Below, one piece after another: positions 1 to 8,348 of a stretch of DNA of 64,000 bases. The notes under the pieces are model-generated. The model searched no databases. It saw nothing but the letters and a program-made list of their open reading frames with translations, and was not told the DNA's origin. Source of the DNA: an uncultured Ruminococcus sp. (GTDB lineage Bacteria > Bacillota > Clostridia > Oscillospirales > Acutalibacteraceae); the NCBI GenBank assembly GCA_902802105.1, contig CADCKR010000003.1:1-64000 (forward strand), given 5' to 3'. How positions within the stretch are numbered: the stretch's first letter is position 1; each line of letters starts with the position of its first letter. The position numbers and the translations under genes were made by a program.

Positions 1-1445
1 CGCTGATCGAGAGGTGTTACTTCAACGTCTATCTTCTTCTTGCCGAAGGCGTTTGTCTTTTCGACTACCTTTGAATGCTCTGTAGAAACAGGGTTCACCT
101 GAGCATTGTTAGGCGTAGCCTTTGGTGCCGGAGCGGACTTCTGTGCGGCTCCTGACCATTCGCGCTTGGGAGCGCTTTCAGCAGGCTCGGATGACCACTT
201 GCGTTTAGGAGCCGGTGCTGGTTTTTCAGCCGGAGTGTCCTTGAAGCTCATCGGTGCTTCATCAGGCACAGAGCTATCCGTTTCAAACCACAAAGGAGCT
301 TCTGCGGGCTCTGCCTGAGCAGGCTGTGATGAGTTGAAGCTCATCGGCGCTTCTTCCGGAACATTGGTATCGAACCACAGCGGAGCCTCAGCAGCTTCCT
401 GAGAATCATCCGGCGCGGAACTAAATCTCATTGGTGCAGGCTCTGCATCTGCGTGAGGTGTTCCGTTAAAGAAAGGATCTGCAAAAGGTTCATCTGTTTT
501 CTTTGATGTAGCCGGAGCTGATGGAGCAGCCGGTGCTGCCTTAACAGGTTCAGCCGGAGCAGGAGGTGCTTTCTTGACAGGTTCAACCGGAGCAGGCTCT
601 GCTTTCTTGACCGGTTCAGCCGGAGCAGGCTCTGCTTTCTTGACAGGTTCAACCGGAGCAGGCTCTGCTTTCTTGACAGTTTTTGCCGGAGCCGGTGATT
701 CAGGTTCGTTAGGCTTGATCTTTATCGGAGCAGGCTTAGCCTTTGGAGTTCTGAACTGTACAGCAGGTCTTACAGCAGCAACTGTTACAGGTATTGCAAC
801 GGGAGCAGCCTCAGCAGGTGCAGCCTCAGCAGGTGCAGCTTCAACAGGTGCAGTCTCAACTGGCGCAGCCTCAGCATGAGCTTTCTCTGCCGGAGACTCA
901 ATTACCTCGGGCTCCCAGAGCGGCGGACGGGAAACCACAATTACAGGAGTAGTGCGCACATAGTCACGCTTTTCAGCCGGCTTTTCGGGTACGGTTTCTG
1001 TTGGCTTGTCTTCTTTTATAACACGTGTTTTATAATACGGTGTTTCTTCGAGTATTCTTTTCGGCGGGAAGGTTACAGTTATGTCTGGACCTGCGGGCTT
1101 CTTTTCGGGAGCATCGGGCACCTGGCCGGCAGGAATTGACGCTGTATTTTTCTCTTCGTAGTTGTAGTCGATGCAAGCTCGTGATTCTGCGATCCTGCCG
1201 ATAAACTCCTTGCACTTCACATGATCGGGATGATCCTGATAATGGCTGAGGGCAGTCTCATTTTTGAGTGTAGCATAAAGCACCACATCGTAATCTGATG
1301 CAGTGTTGAAGCTGCGACCTAATTCAACAGAAACAAGACCCTCGACCTTTCCGACAAGGGCGGTGAGCATTTCTGTCATTCTGTCAATGTTCTGCTGTTT
1401 GTCAGCACTGTCTTTGATCTTCCATAGGACTATATGCTTAACCAT
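1..1445 (-). CDS. Dabb-domain protein with long Pro/Ala/Glu-rich tail (C-terminus beyond window)
   Basis: The reading frame is open from the ATG at 1445 to the left edge, about 481 codons, so the C-terminus is missing. GGAGG sits 8 nt upstream of the ATG. Residues 1-97 look like a complete stress-responsive A/B barrel (Dabb): start MVKHIVLWKIKD, a central YDVVLYATL strand and a YQDHPDHVK segment. Dabb proteins are usually about 100 residues and dimerise as ferredoxin-like barrels, and their chemistry varies. From about residue 100 onward the protein is low complexity. It contains AAPVE/AAPAE units, four near-repeats of EPAPVEPVKKA, then repeats around APLWFET and APMSF with KRxWS motifs. This tail is probably disordered. 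No signal peptide or membrane segment is seen, so it is likely cytosolic. The domain call is secure; the function of the fused tail is unknown. Confidence 0.8.
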   Translation of the reverse strand, partial: MVKHIVLWKIKDSADKQQNIDRMTEMLTALVGKVEGLVSVELGRSFNTASDYDVVLYATLKNETALSHYQDHPDHVKCKEFIGRIAESRACIDYNYEEKNTASIPAGQVPDAPEKKPAGPDITVTFPPKRILEETPYYKTRVIKEDKPTETVPEKPAEKRDYVRTTPVIVVSRPPLWEPEVIESPAEKAHAEAAPVETAPVEAAPAEAAPAEAAPVAIPVTVAAVRPAVQFRTPKAKPAPIKIKPNEPESPAPAKTVKKAEPAPVEPVKKAEPAPAEPVKKAEPAPVEPVKKAPPAPAEPVKAAPAAPSAPATSKKTDEPFADPFFNGTPHADAEPAPMRFSSAPDDSQEAAEAPLWFDTNVPEEAPMSFNSSQPAQAEPAEAPLWFETDSSVPDEAPMSFKDTPAEKPAPAPKRKWSSEPAESAPKREWSGAAQKSAPAPKATPNNAQVNPVSTEHSKVVEKTNAFGKKKIDVEVTPLDQ

Positions 1446-1511
1446 TTGATTTTCCTCCTGCTCTTTGAAAAAATATACAATAATGTATAGTTTCCGATAA
1501 TATTTATATTC

Positions 1512-1540
1512 ATTTTATCACACCGGAAAGCTATAATCAA
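1512..1540 (-). promoter_or_regulatory. Predicted promoter for the Dabb-domain gene
   Basis: On the minus strand, TTGATT (1540-1535) and TAAAAT (1517-1512) are separated by 17 nt. They lie about 65 nt upstream of the ATG at 1445. Both hexamers are close to the sigma-A consensus. Confidence 0.5.
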
Positions 1541-1690
1541 TATTAAATTGCACTTTTTGGGAGAAAAATCAAAGAAACGATCTTTTATGACGGCCGGGCC
1601 TTTATTATTTTGATCTTATTATTCCGATGGAGAAATCATGGCTTTTTCTGTTCTGATCCTCCATAGATCATAAATATCAGAAGTGCTGTG

Positions 1691-1870
1691 TCAATCGAAA
1701 ATATCCTTTACGCCATCAATAAGATCCTCGACTGTACTGATAGCCTTTGCGGTTTTTTTCTTATATTTTTTGTTATCCTTCAGCATGACCGAACCGACAA
1801 AACCAACGACCATTCCCGTCGCAAGTCCGGCGCCTACGCCCTTGATAACGCTCATTGTATTTCTTGCCAT
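1691..1870 (-). CDS. Small YtxH-like glycine-rich membrane protein
   Basis: This is a 59-residue protein. The start at 1870 is chosen because GGAGG lies 9 nt upstream; a longer open frame back to 2140 has no comparable signal. Residues 8-30 form one Gly/Ala/Val-rich hydrophobic segment (VIKGVGAGLATGMVVGFVGS). A Lys-rich stretch (KDNKKYKKKTAK) and an amphipathic acidic end follow. This pattern is typical of YtxH-like single-pass proteins of Firmicutes, whose role is poorly defined. It is divergent to the gene at 2190. Function not assigned. Confidence 0.6.
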   Translation of the reverse strand: MARNTMSVIKGVGAGLATGMVVGFVGSVMLKDNKKYKKKTAKAISTVEDLIDGVKDIFD

Positions 1871-2089
1871 GATATACGACCTCCAGATAGTTATAGTTGC
1901 TTTTGTTAAATTCAATTTTATGACCTCATTTGCATTGATGTCATTTTTATTATTACCCGTAAGCATGAAAATATTCGTTTTTGTGAAAAATATTGTTGGT
2001 CGTTTTTGATAATATTCAAGTAAAATAATTGTCTGTTTTGTATATGTAACCGTTTTTTTCCATTTTGCAGAAAAAATGCCCGATTTCGT

Positions 2090-2118
2090 TTGACAAACCG
2101 CAAAAATCCGTTTATAAT
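2090..2118 (+). promoter_or_regulatory. Consensus sigma-A promoter for the 2190 gene
   Basis: TTGACA (2090-2095), a 17-nt spacer, then TATAAT (2113-2118): a perfect consensus match. A start near 2125 would give a leader of about 65 nt. This predicts strong expression of the small basic protein. Confidence 0.85.
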
Positions 2119-2189
2119 CAAGTAAAGTACAAACGAACACACTGTACTTTGCGAAAGAGTGTTAATTTTTAGAAGTGAGGTAATGTATT

Positions 2190-2483
2190 ATGCCAGCAAA
2201 GAAGAAAGTAGAAGCTGCAGTTGCAGAGGTCAAGGAAGCAAAGACAACAAAGAAGACAACAACAAAGGCTGCTAAGGCTAAGGAAGCTACCGTTAAGGTA
2301 GAGATCCAGTTTGACGGCAAAAACACTGCCGTAAACGATCTCGTAGAGGCAGTTAAGGCTGCTTATACAGCTGAGGGCAATACTGATGCTATCGAGTCTG
2401 TAGAGATATATGTTCAGCCCCAGAACGGTGTTGCTTTCTATGTAGTAAACGGCAAGAGCGAGGGCAAGTGCGTATCCCTTTGA
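2190..2483 (+). CDS. Small basic protein, DUF6465-like
   Basis: This is a 97-residue protein. Residues 1-33 are Lys/Ala/Thr-rich (MPAKKKVEAAV..., KTTKKTTTKAAK), like a histone-type or disordered tail. Residues 34-97 form a compact domain: VKVEIQFDGKN, then a helix NDLVEAVKAAY, then VEIYVQPQNGVAFYVVNGK. That layout matches small clostridial proteins grouped as DUF6465, recognised from memory; no molecular function is established that I can cite. A perfect consensus promoter precedes it and a strong terminator follows, so it is a monocistronic and probably abundant product. The codon pattern is regular, consistent with high expression. Confidence 0.7.
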   Translation: MPAKKKVEAAVAEVKEAKTTKKTTTKAAKAKEATVKVEIQFDGKNTAVNDLVEAVKAAYTAEGNTDAIESVEIYVQPQNGVAFYVVNGKSEGKCVSL

Positions 2484-2527
2484 TCTGCGTTTTATTACCG
2501 GAGCATTAATCGCAAAGACTTTAACAG

Positions 2528-2567
2528 GACTGCCGCAGTTTTATATATGACTGCGGCAGTCTTTTTT
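2528..2567 (+). terminator. Rho-independent terminator after the DUF6465-like gene
   Basis: An 11-bp stem (GACTGCCGCAG paired with CTGCGGCAGTC) has a loop of about 12 nt and is followed by six Ts at 2562-2567. Confidence 0.9.
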
Positions 2568-2689
2568 CAATATGCGCTTATCAGCGCGAAGCTTGGAGTA
2601 AAATGTCAAAAGTTAAAAGCAGTATGAACGGCAAATCAGAGTGTGTCAAAGAGACTTTGTCAAAAGACCGCTGATTTCCGCACAGCTTG

Positions 2690-2788
2690 CGCACGGAAAT
2701 CAATTTTCAAAAATCATCAACAGCGAAATGGTTATTTTAACGCCTATTACAATCAATAATCATTTCAATAATGCAAATTATGTGACTA
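2690..2788 (+). repeat. 99-bp perfect direct repeat, copy 1
   Basis: This stretch is identical, base for base by eye, to 48985-49083. It is AT-rich and has no open frame of interest. Its left side belongs to an imperfect palindrome (TGATTTCCG at 2672 against CGGAAATCA ending at 2702). Sequence outside the two copies diverges at once. It lies between a terminator and the promoter of the next gene. The rest of 2568-2846 holds no gene I can support. Confidence 0.9.
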
Positions 2789-2846
2789 CACACTTTTAAT
2801 TTTCTTTTAAAGAAAGTTGATTTCCGTGCAGCTTGCGGTTAACCTA

Positions 2847-2875
2847 TTGAAATTTGTGCGGAATAATGTTATAAT
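2847..2875 (+). promoter_or_regulatory. Predicted promoter for the 2927 gene
   Basis: TTGAAA (2847-2852), 17 nt, TATAAT (2870-2875). It lies about 50 nt before the start codon and directly downstream of repeat DNA. Confidence 0.75.
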
Positions 2876-2926
2876 GCTTAGCGTATTGTTTTTACGCAAA
2901 GAAATACTCATATAGGGAGAATGAAT

Positions 2927-3739
2927 ATGGAAATAAAAACGGCTTTTGATATTATAAACCGCAAGGTCGAGGCGGTTCTTCTGGATAAGGGCTACACAAG
3001 ACAGTATGTCGTAGACACATACTCTGAAATGACAGCTCTTTACACAGGCGATATCGCATACAGCGTTGTCTATTACACAGAGAAAAAAAGGATCGTGCTG
3101 CGCACCTGTCCTATGGCCGACGGTGAACCTGACAACTCATGGAAGACGATCGCAACATGGCTTTTGGACGAAGAGGTTGACGGCGTAAAGGAAGCAGAAA
3201 ACATCGGCAACGACTTTGCCGAAACAATAACCGGTCCTAAGCAGATCGCTGCACAGCAAAGGAGAAGGGCTAAAAAGGAAAACGGAGAGCAGACAAACGA
3301 CCCACTTTTCTTTGCTAACAGAATGGTAGCCTTTCTGCCTGATCTCAGGGACGAGGTAGCTTTTGAAAAGGCTCATTATGCAAGCTTCAGAGGCATTACA
3401 TTTGCGGACGAAAAGATACTTCCGCTGTTTGTGAGCTATGTTGGATCACAGGGTGCAAAGAATCTTGAGAAAATGTCGAAAACACTTTCCGATCTCTATG
3501 ATGCAGGAGACCTCGATGTTAAGGGAATAATCACATACATTCTTCTTAACGGAATTGATGATGATGAAAAATTCGAGGCGCTTATAGGGCAGTTCACAAA
3601 GGAACAGAAGAAGATCGCTAAAGCTTCACGAAACCTCAGAGGCAAAAAGATTAAGCCGGAAAAGCCCAAAAAGCCGAAAAAATATATGGCGGATACACTC
3701 AACACCCTTGCAGAGCGCAGGGCGCAATACAATAAATAA
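2927..3739 (+). CDS. Unrecognised cytosolic protein with Lys-rich C-terminus
   Basis: This is a 270-residue protein. AGGGAG at 2913-2918 is only 2 nt from the ATG at 2921 but 8 nt from the ATG at 2927, so the latter is preferred. No signal peptide or membrane span is present. Residues 1-110 look alpha/beta (a YSVVYYTEKKRIVLRT strand pair and a WKTIATWLLDEE helix). Residues 110-130 are basic (QQRRRAKKE). Residues 135-235 look helical (FVSYVGSQGAKNLEKMSKTLSDLYD). The tail is strongly basic (RGKKIKPEKPKKPKKY). I do not recognise a family with confidence. The basic tail would allow nucleic-acid or ribosome contact, but that is speculation. It stands alone between its own promoter and the folT promoter. 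Confidence 0.6.
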   Translation: MEIKTAFDIINRKVEAVLLDKGYTRQYVVDTYSEMTALYTGDIAYSVVYYTEKKRIVLRTCPMADGEPDNSWKTIATWLLDEEVDGVKEAENIGNDFAETITGPKQIAAQQRRRAKKENGEQTNDPLFFANRMVAFLPDLRDEVAFEKAHYASFRGITFADEKILPLFVSYVGSQGAKNLEKMSKTLSDLYDAGDLDVKGIITYILLNGIDDDEKFEALIGQFTKEQKKIAKASRNLRGKKIKPEKPKKPKKYMADTLNTLAERRAQYNK

Positions 3740-3770
3740 ATCCACTCTGCCGAGCCGGTACCGCTTTTTC

Positions 3771-3799
3771 TTGACAAATGAGATGAATGGTGCTATATT
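3771..3799 (+). promoter_or_regulatory. Promoter of the THF riboswitch-folT unit
   Basis: TTGACA (3771-3776), 17 nt, TATATT (3794-3799). The expected start near 3806 coincides with the first base of the riboswitch, which supports both calls. Confidence 0.8.
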
Positions 3800-3806
3800 T
3801 TATCAT

Positions 3807-3903
3807 ACAGAGTAAGCCTGCGTGCGTTAAGTGTCGTGTGAACGGGGAGTTGTCACATGAACGAAAAGAAGCTCTTGCGATACGCTTGCTGCATCCCGCT
3901 GTA
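3807..3903 (+). ncRNA. Tetrahydrofolate (THF) riboswitch
   Basis: The segment carries the conserved blocks of the folT-type THF riboswitch in order: AGAGTA at the 5' side, GCGTTAAGTG (3824-3833), GTGTGAACGGGGAGTTGTCAC (split here by a hairpin), AACGAAA, then GCATCCCGCT closing the structure at 3891-3900. It starts at the predicted transcription start and ends about 65 nt before folT. The known class binds reduced folates and usually controls translation or termination of folate transport and synthesis genes in Firmicutes. The match is from memory of the consensus. Confidence 0.87.
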
Positions 3904-3967
3904 TAATAATATGAAAACAAAAACTTCCTATTATTACAGCGAAATCTGAATAACAGGAGGTTTTTTT

Positions 3968-4558
3968 ATGAACAAAAATCACAACTCCGGCACAAGGATA
4001 AACATCAGGCAGACTACCATACACCTGACTGTTCTCGGCATACTCACCGCCCTGTGCATAGTGATCGCAATGTTTACGATCAGGCCAAACGACAGCATCA
4101 AAATAAGCCTGACGTTCATACCTGTGGTCATCGCCGCCTATATCTACGGCCCTGCCGGCGCAGGAACCGTTGCAGGTCTTGCGGATATAATCGGCTGTAT
4201 CATCAAACCTCACGGCATGATCTACCCGCCTATAACAATGACGGAAATAGCTGTCGGCATCGTTTTCGGACTGTTCCTTTACAAAAAATGGAGCTTCATC
4301 CGGGTGCTGTTTTCCGCAGGCATAACACAGCTTATTATAAGCGCATTCGTTACACCGCTGTGGCTTTATTTCCTGTACGGAATGAACTATACCACGCTTC
4401 TTGCCGCAAGAATACCGCAGATATTGATAATGCTTACCATTGAGCTTGTGCTTATTCCCGTCATGCTGAAAACTATGGACAGAATAAACGTGCGCCGGCT
4501 GATATCGTCCGGACGGCGTGACAACAGAAAAAAGTCCGCAGAAAAAAAAGAAAAATGA
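3968..4558 (+). CDS. folT: Folate ECF transporter substrate-binding S component (FolT)
   Basis: This is a 196-residue integral membrane protein with about six hydrophobic segments (LTVLGILTALCIVIAMF, LTFIPVVIAAYIYGPAG, AGLADIIGCIIK, EIAVGIVFGLFLY and others). The FIPVVIAAYIYGPAGAGTVAGLADIIG core, read in pieces, is typical of FolT-type S components. These pair with the shared EcfA/EcfT module, absent from this window, to import folates. GGAGG lies 7 nt before the ATG. The THF riboswitch directly upstream strongly supports folate as substrate and predicts repression when folate is plentiful. The C-terminal tail is basic (SGRRDNRKKSAEKKEK) and cytosolic. A terminator follows, so the unit is monocistronic. 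Confidence 0.9.
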   Translation: MNKNHNSGTRINIRQTTIHLTVLGILTALCIVIAMFTIRPNDSIKISLTFIPVVIAAYIYGPAGAGTVAGLADIIGCIIKPHGMIYPPITMTEIAVGIVFGLFLYKKWSFIRVLFSAGITQLIISAFVTPLWLYFLYGMNYTTLLAARIPQILIMLTIELVLIPVMLKTMDRINVRRLISSGRRDNRKKSAEKKEK

Positions 4559-4570
4559 CCGCAAAAATTT

Positions 4571-4610
4571 GCAGCGCACATCAGGAACAAACCTGCTGTG
4601 CGCTGCTTTT
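4571..4610 (+). terminator. Terminator after folT
   Basis: The 10-bp stem GCAGCGCACA/TGTGCGCTGC (4571-4580, 4597-4606) is followed by TTTTATTTT. Confidence 0.85.
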
Positions 4611-4670
4611 ATTTTACATAATTGTCTGACGGAGCTGTTTTGCCGGCGGCTGCCGGCGGAATAACCATGA

Positions 4671-5549
4671 TCAATACGGCTTGGTTATTTTTGCGCAGGC
4701 TATCGCAAGCGAGCCCGGACCGATATGACAGCCGATACTGAGAGAAAGCGGATCTGCTCTGAGCTTGAATTTCGGGAATGAAGCCTCGATCTCCTTCCTC
4801 CATGTGTTCACCTCATCGTCAGTCATATCAGAATATGAATACATCAGGCTCATCTCGCCCTTTTCGACATATTCACTGAAACGCCCCTCAAAGTCGTCAT
4901 GCATTGCTTCAAGCATCTTCTGCTTTGCCGCCTTCATGCCGCGGCACTTTGCATAGGCATCAAGCTTTTCGCCCTGTATCTGAAGAACAGGCTTGAGGTT
5001 CATAACATTTGCAATAAGCGCTCCCGCTGTGGTGACACGCCCGCCCTTTTTGAGAAAGCTCAGGTTGTTTACGGTAATATAAATGCTCGAAATGAGCTTG
5101 TCCTGTTCAAGCCTTGTTTTTATCCTCTTGCCGGACATACCCTCTTTTGCCATATTCAAAGCATCAATAACAGACTGATACTGAGTAACGGATATTCTCT
5201 GATTGTTGACTACGTGCACACGGCCGCCGAAGTCCTTAGCAGTCATTGAAGCGGTCATGCATGAGCTGCTGAGCCCTGATGACATAGGAATATATACAAG
5301 CTCGTCATATTCCTTCAGTATCATTCTCCAGAAGTCTGAAAGCTCTGCAGGAGAGGGCTGAGAAGTAGAAACTGTCGTTTTGGATTCCGATATAAGCTTA
5401 TAGAAGTCCTTCTGTGAGATGTCCAGTTCCTCACGATACTGCTGATCGTTTATGTAAAAGGACATTGGCAGAACGAAAACACCAAGTTTTTTCGCTCTTG
5501 ACTGTGACATACCGCTGTTACTGTCTGTTGCAATAGCTGTTTTAGACAT
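4671..5549 (-). CDS. DegV family fatty-acid-binding protein
   Basis: This is a 292-residue protein, the normal length for DegV. The start at 5549 is preferred to the longer frame (5630) because AGGAGGAG lies just upstream and the protein then begins in the family way (MSKTAIATDSNSGMS). Other family marks are the TVSTSQPSP segment, YIPMSSGLSSSC, VNNQRISV and the final IGCHIGPGSLAIA. DegV/FakB proteins bind a fatty acid and present it to the kinase FakA. No fakA is seen here, so the exact role is inferred from the family. It is convergent with folT and has its own promoter. Confidence 0.9.
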   Translation of the reverse strand: MSKTAIATDSNSGMSQSRAKKLGVFVLPMSFYINDQQYREELDISQKDFYKLISESKTTVSTSQPSPAELSDFWRMILKEYDELVYIPMSSGLSSSCMTASMTAKDFGGRVHVVNNQRISVTQYQSVIDALNMAKEGMSGKRIKTRLEQDKLISSIYITVNNLSFLKKGGRVTTAGALIANVMNLKPVLQIQGEKLDAYAKCRGMKAAKQKMLEAMHDDFEGRFSEYVEKGEMSLMYSYSDMTDDEVNTWRKEIEASFPKFKLRADPLSLSIGCHIGPGSLAIACAKITKPY

Positions 5550-5611
5550 TTTCTTCTCCTCCTGATAGCCGGCAAGCAGCCGGTGCCAATATTTTATTTT
5601 CTGCAATAATA

Positions 5612-5640
5612 AGTATAACCCATATTTCAAAAAATATCAA
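5612..5640 (-). promoter_or_regulatory. Predicted promoter for the DegV gene
   Basis: On the minus strand TTGATA (5640-5635), 17 nt, TATACT (5617-5612). It lies 63 nt upstream of the start codon. Confidence 0.6.
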
Positions 5641-5744
5641 TCGTTTTTTCAAGAATCATTGTTTTAAACAAACCCGCAAGTCTATGGCGAAAATCCGCTG
5701 TTTGTTTTATCAGGAAATGTGAATATATCAGTTGTGAATTACCG

Positions 5745-5783
5745 GTATGATCTTTTCTGAGCAAAGCAAACCTTCGCAGCAAT
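5745..5783 (+). repeat. Dispersed repeat similar to 49195-49233
   Basis: This is a 39-nt segment of the form GTATGATCTxTTCTGAGCAA...CTTCGCAG.AAT. It aligns without gaps to 49195-49233 with about six mismatches. The rest of 5641-5809 carries nothing else I can name. Confidence 0.55.
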
Positions 5784-5809
5784 TCAGGATCTGTTACGGA
5801 GCTGCTGAA

Positions 5810-5845
5810 AGATCCCGCACAGGATTAAACGCCTGAACGGGATCT
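5810..5845 (-). terminator. Hairpin downstream of the transglutaminase-like gene
   Basis: Read on the minus strand, AGATCCCGTTCAGG pairs with CCTGTGCGGGATCT (14-nt arms, two mismatches). It lies 13 nt after the stop at 5858. The T tract is weak (TTCAG), so termination is likely but not certain. Confidence 0.5.
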
Positions 5846-5857
5846 TATTATGATCGG

Positions 5858-8068
5858 CTATTTAACTGTCAGTGAAAGCACCTTTGCTGCTGTCTTGCCT
5901 TTGCTGTCCGTTACTATGACCTGTATCGAATAAGCTCCGCACTTATCCGGAATAAAGGAAAACTTTTTAGCAGCAGGATCAATGCTAAGGAAGCTGTATT
6001 TTATCTCTCCGGGCTTTCTGTATTTTACCGTATATCTGTACGGACCGCTGCCGCCCTCCGCGTTGCCGAATATCGTCACCGCACGTTTCACCTGTGTTGT
6101 ATCGGACGAAACGTATGACTTATTGACAAGCGGCTTTTGCGGTGATGTATTGGCAGGCTCTGTACTGCCGGACGCTGTTTTGACTTTAAGCTCAAGAAGC
6201 TTCTCCTGTCTCATTCCAAAGCCATCTGTTATAACAGTCTTTACGGTATAGCTGCCTGCCTTGTCCGCCTTGAACGATACGGTACGGGCATTGCCTGCGG
6301 CAAGGTTCGCTGAAAAGGCTGCTTCACTCTGATGCTTTTTGTAGACCTCGATCCTATACGGAGCTTTGCCGCCCGTATATGCCGCTGTTACACTGACCGT
6401 ACCTCCGGCTGTTGTTTCGGAGCAGCTCAGCTTTGAGGTATTGATAAGGCTCTTTTTTATGTCAAGAAATGTATGTCCGTTTGCTTTTGCGTATGATTCC
6501 GCAGCTCCTCCCGCCTTTCCCACAAGAACTGCCTCCCTGCCCTTTACTGCTGCAGCAAAGGCATTGGCACATATCTCCGTGACAGAATCAGGGACCGTGA
6601 AATACTTCATTGAATTGTATGCGAACGCAAACGACGGGATCTTCCTTATCTTTGTACTGTTTATTGTCACGCTGCCAAGCTTTTTGCACTGTGCAAAAGC
6701 ACCCTCACCGATCCTTTCAACAGAAGAAGGTATTACAGCAGAAACAAGCTGAGAATTAAACGAAAAGGCGCCGTTTGCTATTTCCTTAGTGCCTGCGGCT
6801 ATGCTGACATTTGCTGCATTCGGGCAGGAAACCGCTGTTGTACCCTTGTAGAGCACTCCGCCGGCAAATTTATACCTGCTGCCTGCTGTGGTCATGCTTT
6901 TCAGCCTGGTACAGTCTGCGAATGCACGTTCGTCTATAGTCCTGAGCGATACGGGAATATTTATCTTTTCAAGGGAAGTGCAGCCATAGAAGGCATTGAT
7001 GCCTATGTATTGCAGCGTATCCGGAAGAACCGCCTGCTTAATGCCCGTATTCAAGGCAAAAATATCATCCGCAAGACCCGTGACAGTCTTACCGTCAATT
7101 TTTGAAGGTATTTTCAGTACTTCGGGAACTGTTTCGCCGTCATACTGATAAAGCTCTATACCCTTTCCGCCTGCTGCCGGACGGCAGCTCCAGAATGATG
7201 AGCGCTTTATTATGTCATACTTGCGCGGTGCTTTGCCCGAATAGCCGGCTTCAAGAATGTAAATATTTCTGCCGTCAGTAATGACAGCGTTTTTATGGCT
7301 TATACCTGCATCTGAGCCTGTGCTGCCGTCTTTGCCTGCGTCTCTGCCCCATGCTTTAAGTCCAAGCTTTTTCGCCATAACTATCGCTGTTTCCGTACAT
7401 CCCCAGCAATCGGCGCCGCCTGTCACTACCAGACCTTCGGCAGAGCAGTAATGCTCATCATAATTGCGCGCCGCAACAAAAGCGGCTATTTTAACGATCT
7501 TCTGATAGGTGTTCATCCCTGAGGTTATATTTGCCTTGATGTAGTCGTCCATGACCTTATTAACGTATATAGCGACATAATCCTTTATATCCACCCTGAC
7601 ATTGAAGGTCTGGCCGTCAGCCTTGACAGTAACGGTATTCTGACCGTAATCAATATGCTTAGTGATCTTTTCGGCGGTCAGGGCAGGGTTCTTCGCTGTA
7701 GTGCCGTATAACGCGCCGCTTTTTGATCTGTACCAATAGCAATTCTCCGGATTTAGCTTTATCATTCCTCTGGACGAAACACTGAGGTACTTGCTTGAAG
7801 TGTGATAAGTTACATTTTTTGCACCTGTTACCTTTAACTGATATTTTGCGCAGTACGATGACGGTATTGATATATATTTCTCCGCCCAGTCATCCATAGC
7901 GTAGAGGGTAATTCTCTTTGAGCTGACTGATACCCGTGAAGCCGCGCAGACATTCAGGCTGACGGTATTCGCAGCTGCCGGAAGCACTGCTGCGGGTGCT
8001 GCGAGCATCATCAATGCGAGAGATACAGTGAGGATCTTCTTATAAAACGGTGTTCTTGAAATACTCAT
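5858..8068 (-). CDS. Secreted transglutaminase-like / LRR_5 / Ig-like surface protein
   Basis: This is a 736-residue protein with a signal peptide at residues 1-33 (KKILTVSLALMMLAAPAA). Residues 45-150 form an Ig-like region. Residues 175-290 are a transglutaminase-like fold with plausible catalytic residues: Cys in GGADCWGCTETA, His in ISHKNAVI, and an acidic residue after IYILEAG. Residues 310-530 are LRR_5 (BspA-like) repeats such as YIGINAFYGCTSLEKINIP. Two similar Ig/PKD-like modules end the protein (about 545-630 and 650-736), joined by a Pro/Ser linker. LRR_5 and Ig modules usually mediate adhesion, while the transglutaminase-like core may cleave or crosslink peptides. GGAGGG precedes the ATG. 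No anchor motif is seen, so the protein is probably released or held non-covalently. Confidence 0.8.
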   Translation of the reverse strand: MSISRTPFYKKILTVSLALMMLAAPAAVLPAAANTVSLNVCAASRVSVSSKRITLYAMDDWAEKYISIPSSYCAKYQLKVTGAKNVTYHTSSKYLSVSSRGMIKLNPENCYWYRSKSGALYGTTAKNPALTAEKITKHIDYGQNTVTVKADGQTFNVRVDIKDYVAIYVNKVMDDYIKANITSGMNTYQKIVKIAAFVAARNYDEHYCSAEGLVVTGGADCWGCTETAIVMAKKLGLKAWGRDAGKDGSTGSDAGISHKNAVITDGRNIYILEAGYSGKAPRKYDIIKRSSFWSCRPAAGGKGIELYQYDGETVPEVLKIPSKIDGKTVTGLADDIFALNTGIKQAVLPDTLQYIGINAFYGCTSLEKINIPVSLRTIDERAFADCTRLKSMTTAGSRYKFAGGVLYKGTTAVSCPNAANVSIAAGTKEIANGAFSFNSQLVSAVIPSSVERIGEGAFAQCKKLGSVTINSTKIRKIPSFAFAYNSMKYFTVPDSVTEICANAFAAAVKGREAVLVGKAGGAAESYAKANGHTFLDIKKSLINTSKLSCSETTAGGTVSVTAAYTGGKAPYRIEVYKKHQSEAAFSANLAAGNARTVSFKADKAGSYTVKTVITDGFGMRQEKLLELKVKTASGSTEPANTSPQKPLVNKSYVSSDTTQVKRAVTIFGNAEGGSGPYRYTVKYRKPGEIKYSFLSIDPAAKKFSFIPDKCGAYSIQVIVTDSKGKTAAKVLSLTVK

Positions 8069-8348
8069 ATATATCCCTCCCTCTTTTTTGGTCTGCTATT
8101 GCCTGTTCTTTTTATTAGCCGCATTATTAGCCGCAAAATGCCGCATTTATTTATTATAGTATATAATACAGCTGATGCAAAAGCAATTCAGAGGTATGGA
8201 AATTCTACAGTTCCGAAAGATAATTGTTACAATGCACATAACCAATATGCAAAAACTGTCGCTTTCGTTGCCGGTAATACATAAGTATTGTTCAATCGGA
8301 TATCAATATTTTTGTTGATAGCCTACAAACGGTTATATACATGGAGGT

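Noticed and set aside
2672..2702. Terminator for the 2190 gene
   Set aside because: The palindrome TGATTTCCG/CGGAAATCA is part of a dispersed repeat and has no T run; a strong terminator lies at 2528-2567.
3827..4579. Long minus-strand frame (250 codons) over folT
   Set aside because: It is antisense to a clear FolT gene and riboswitch and shows no family features.
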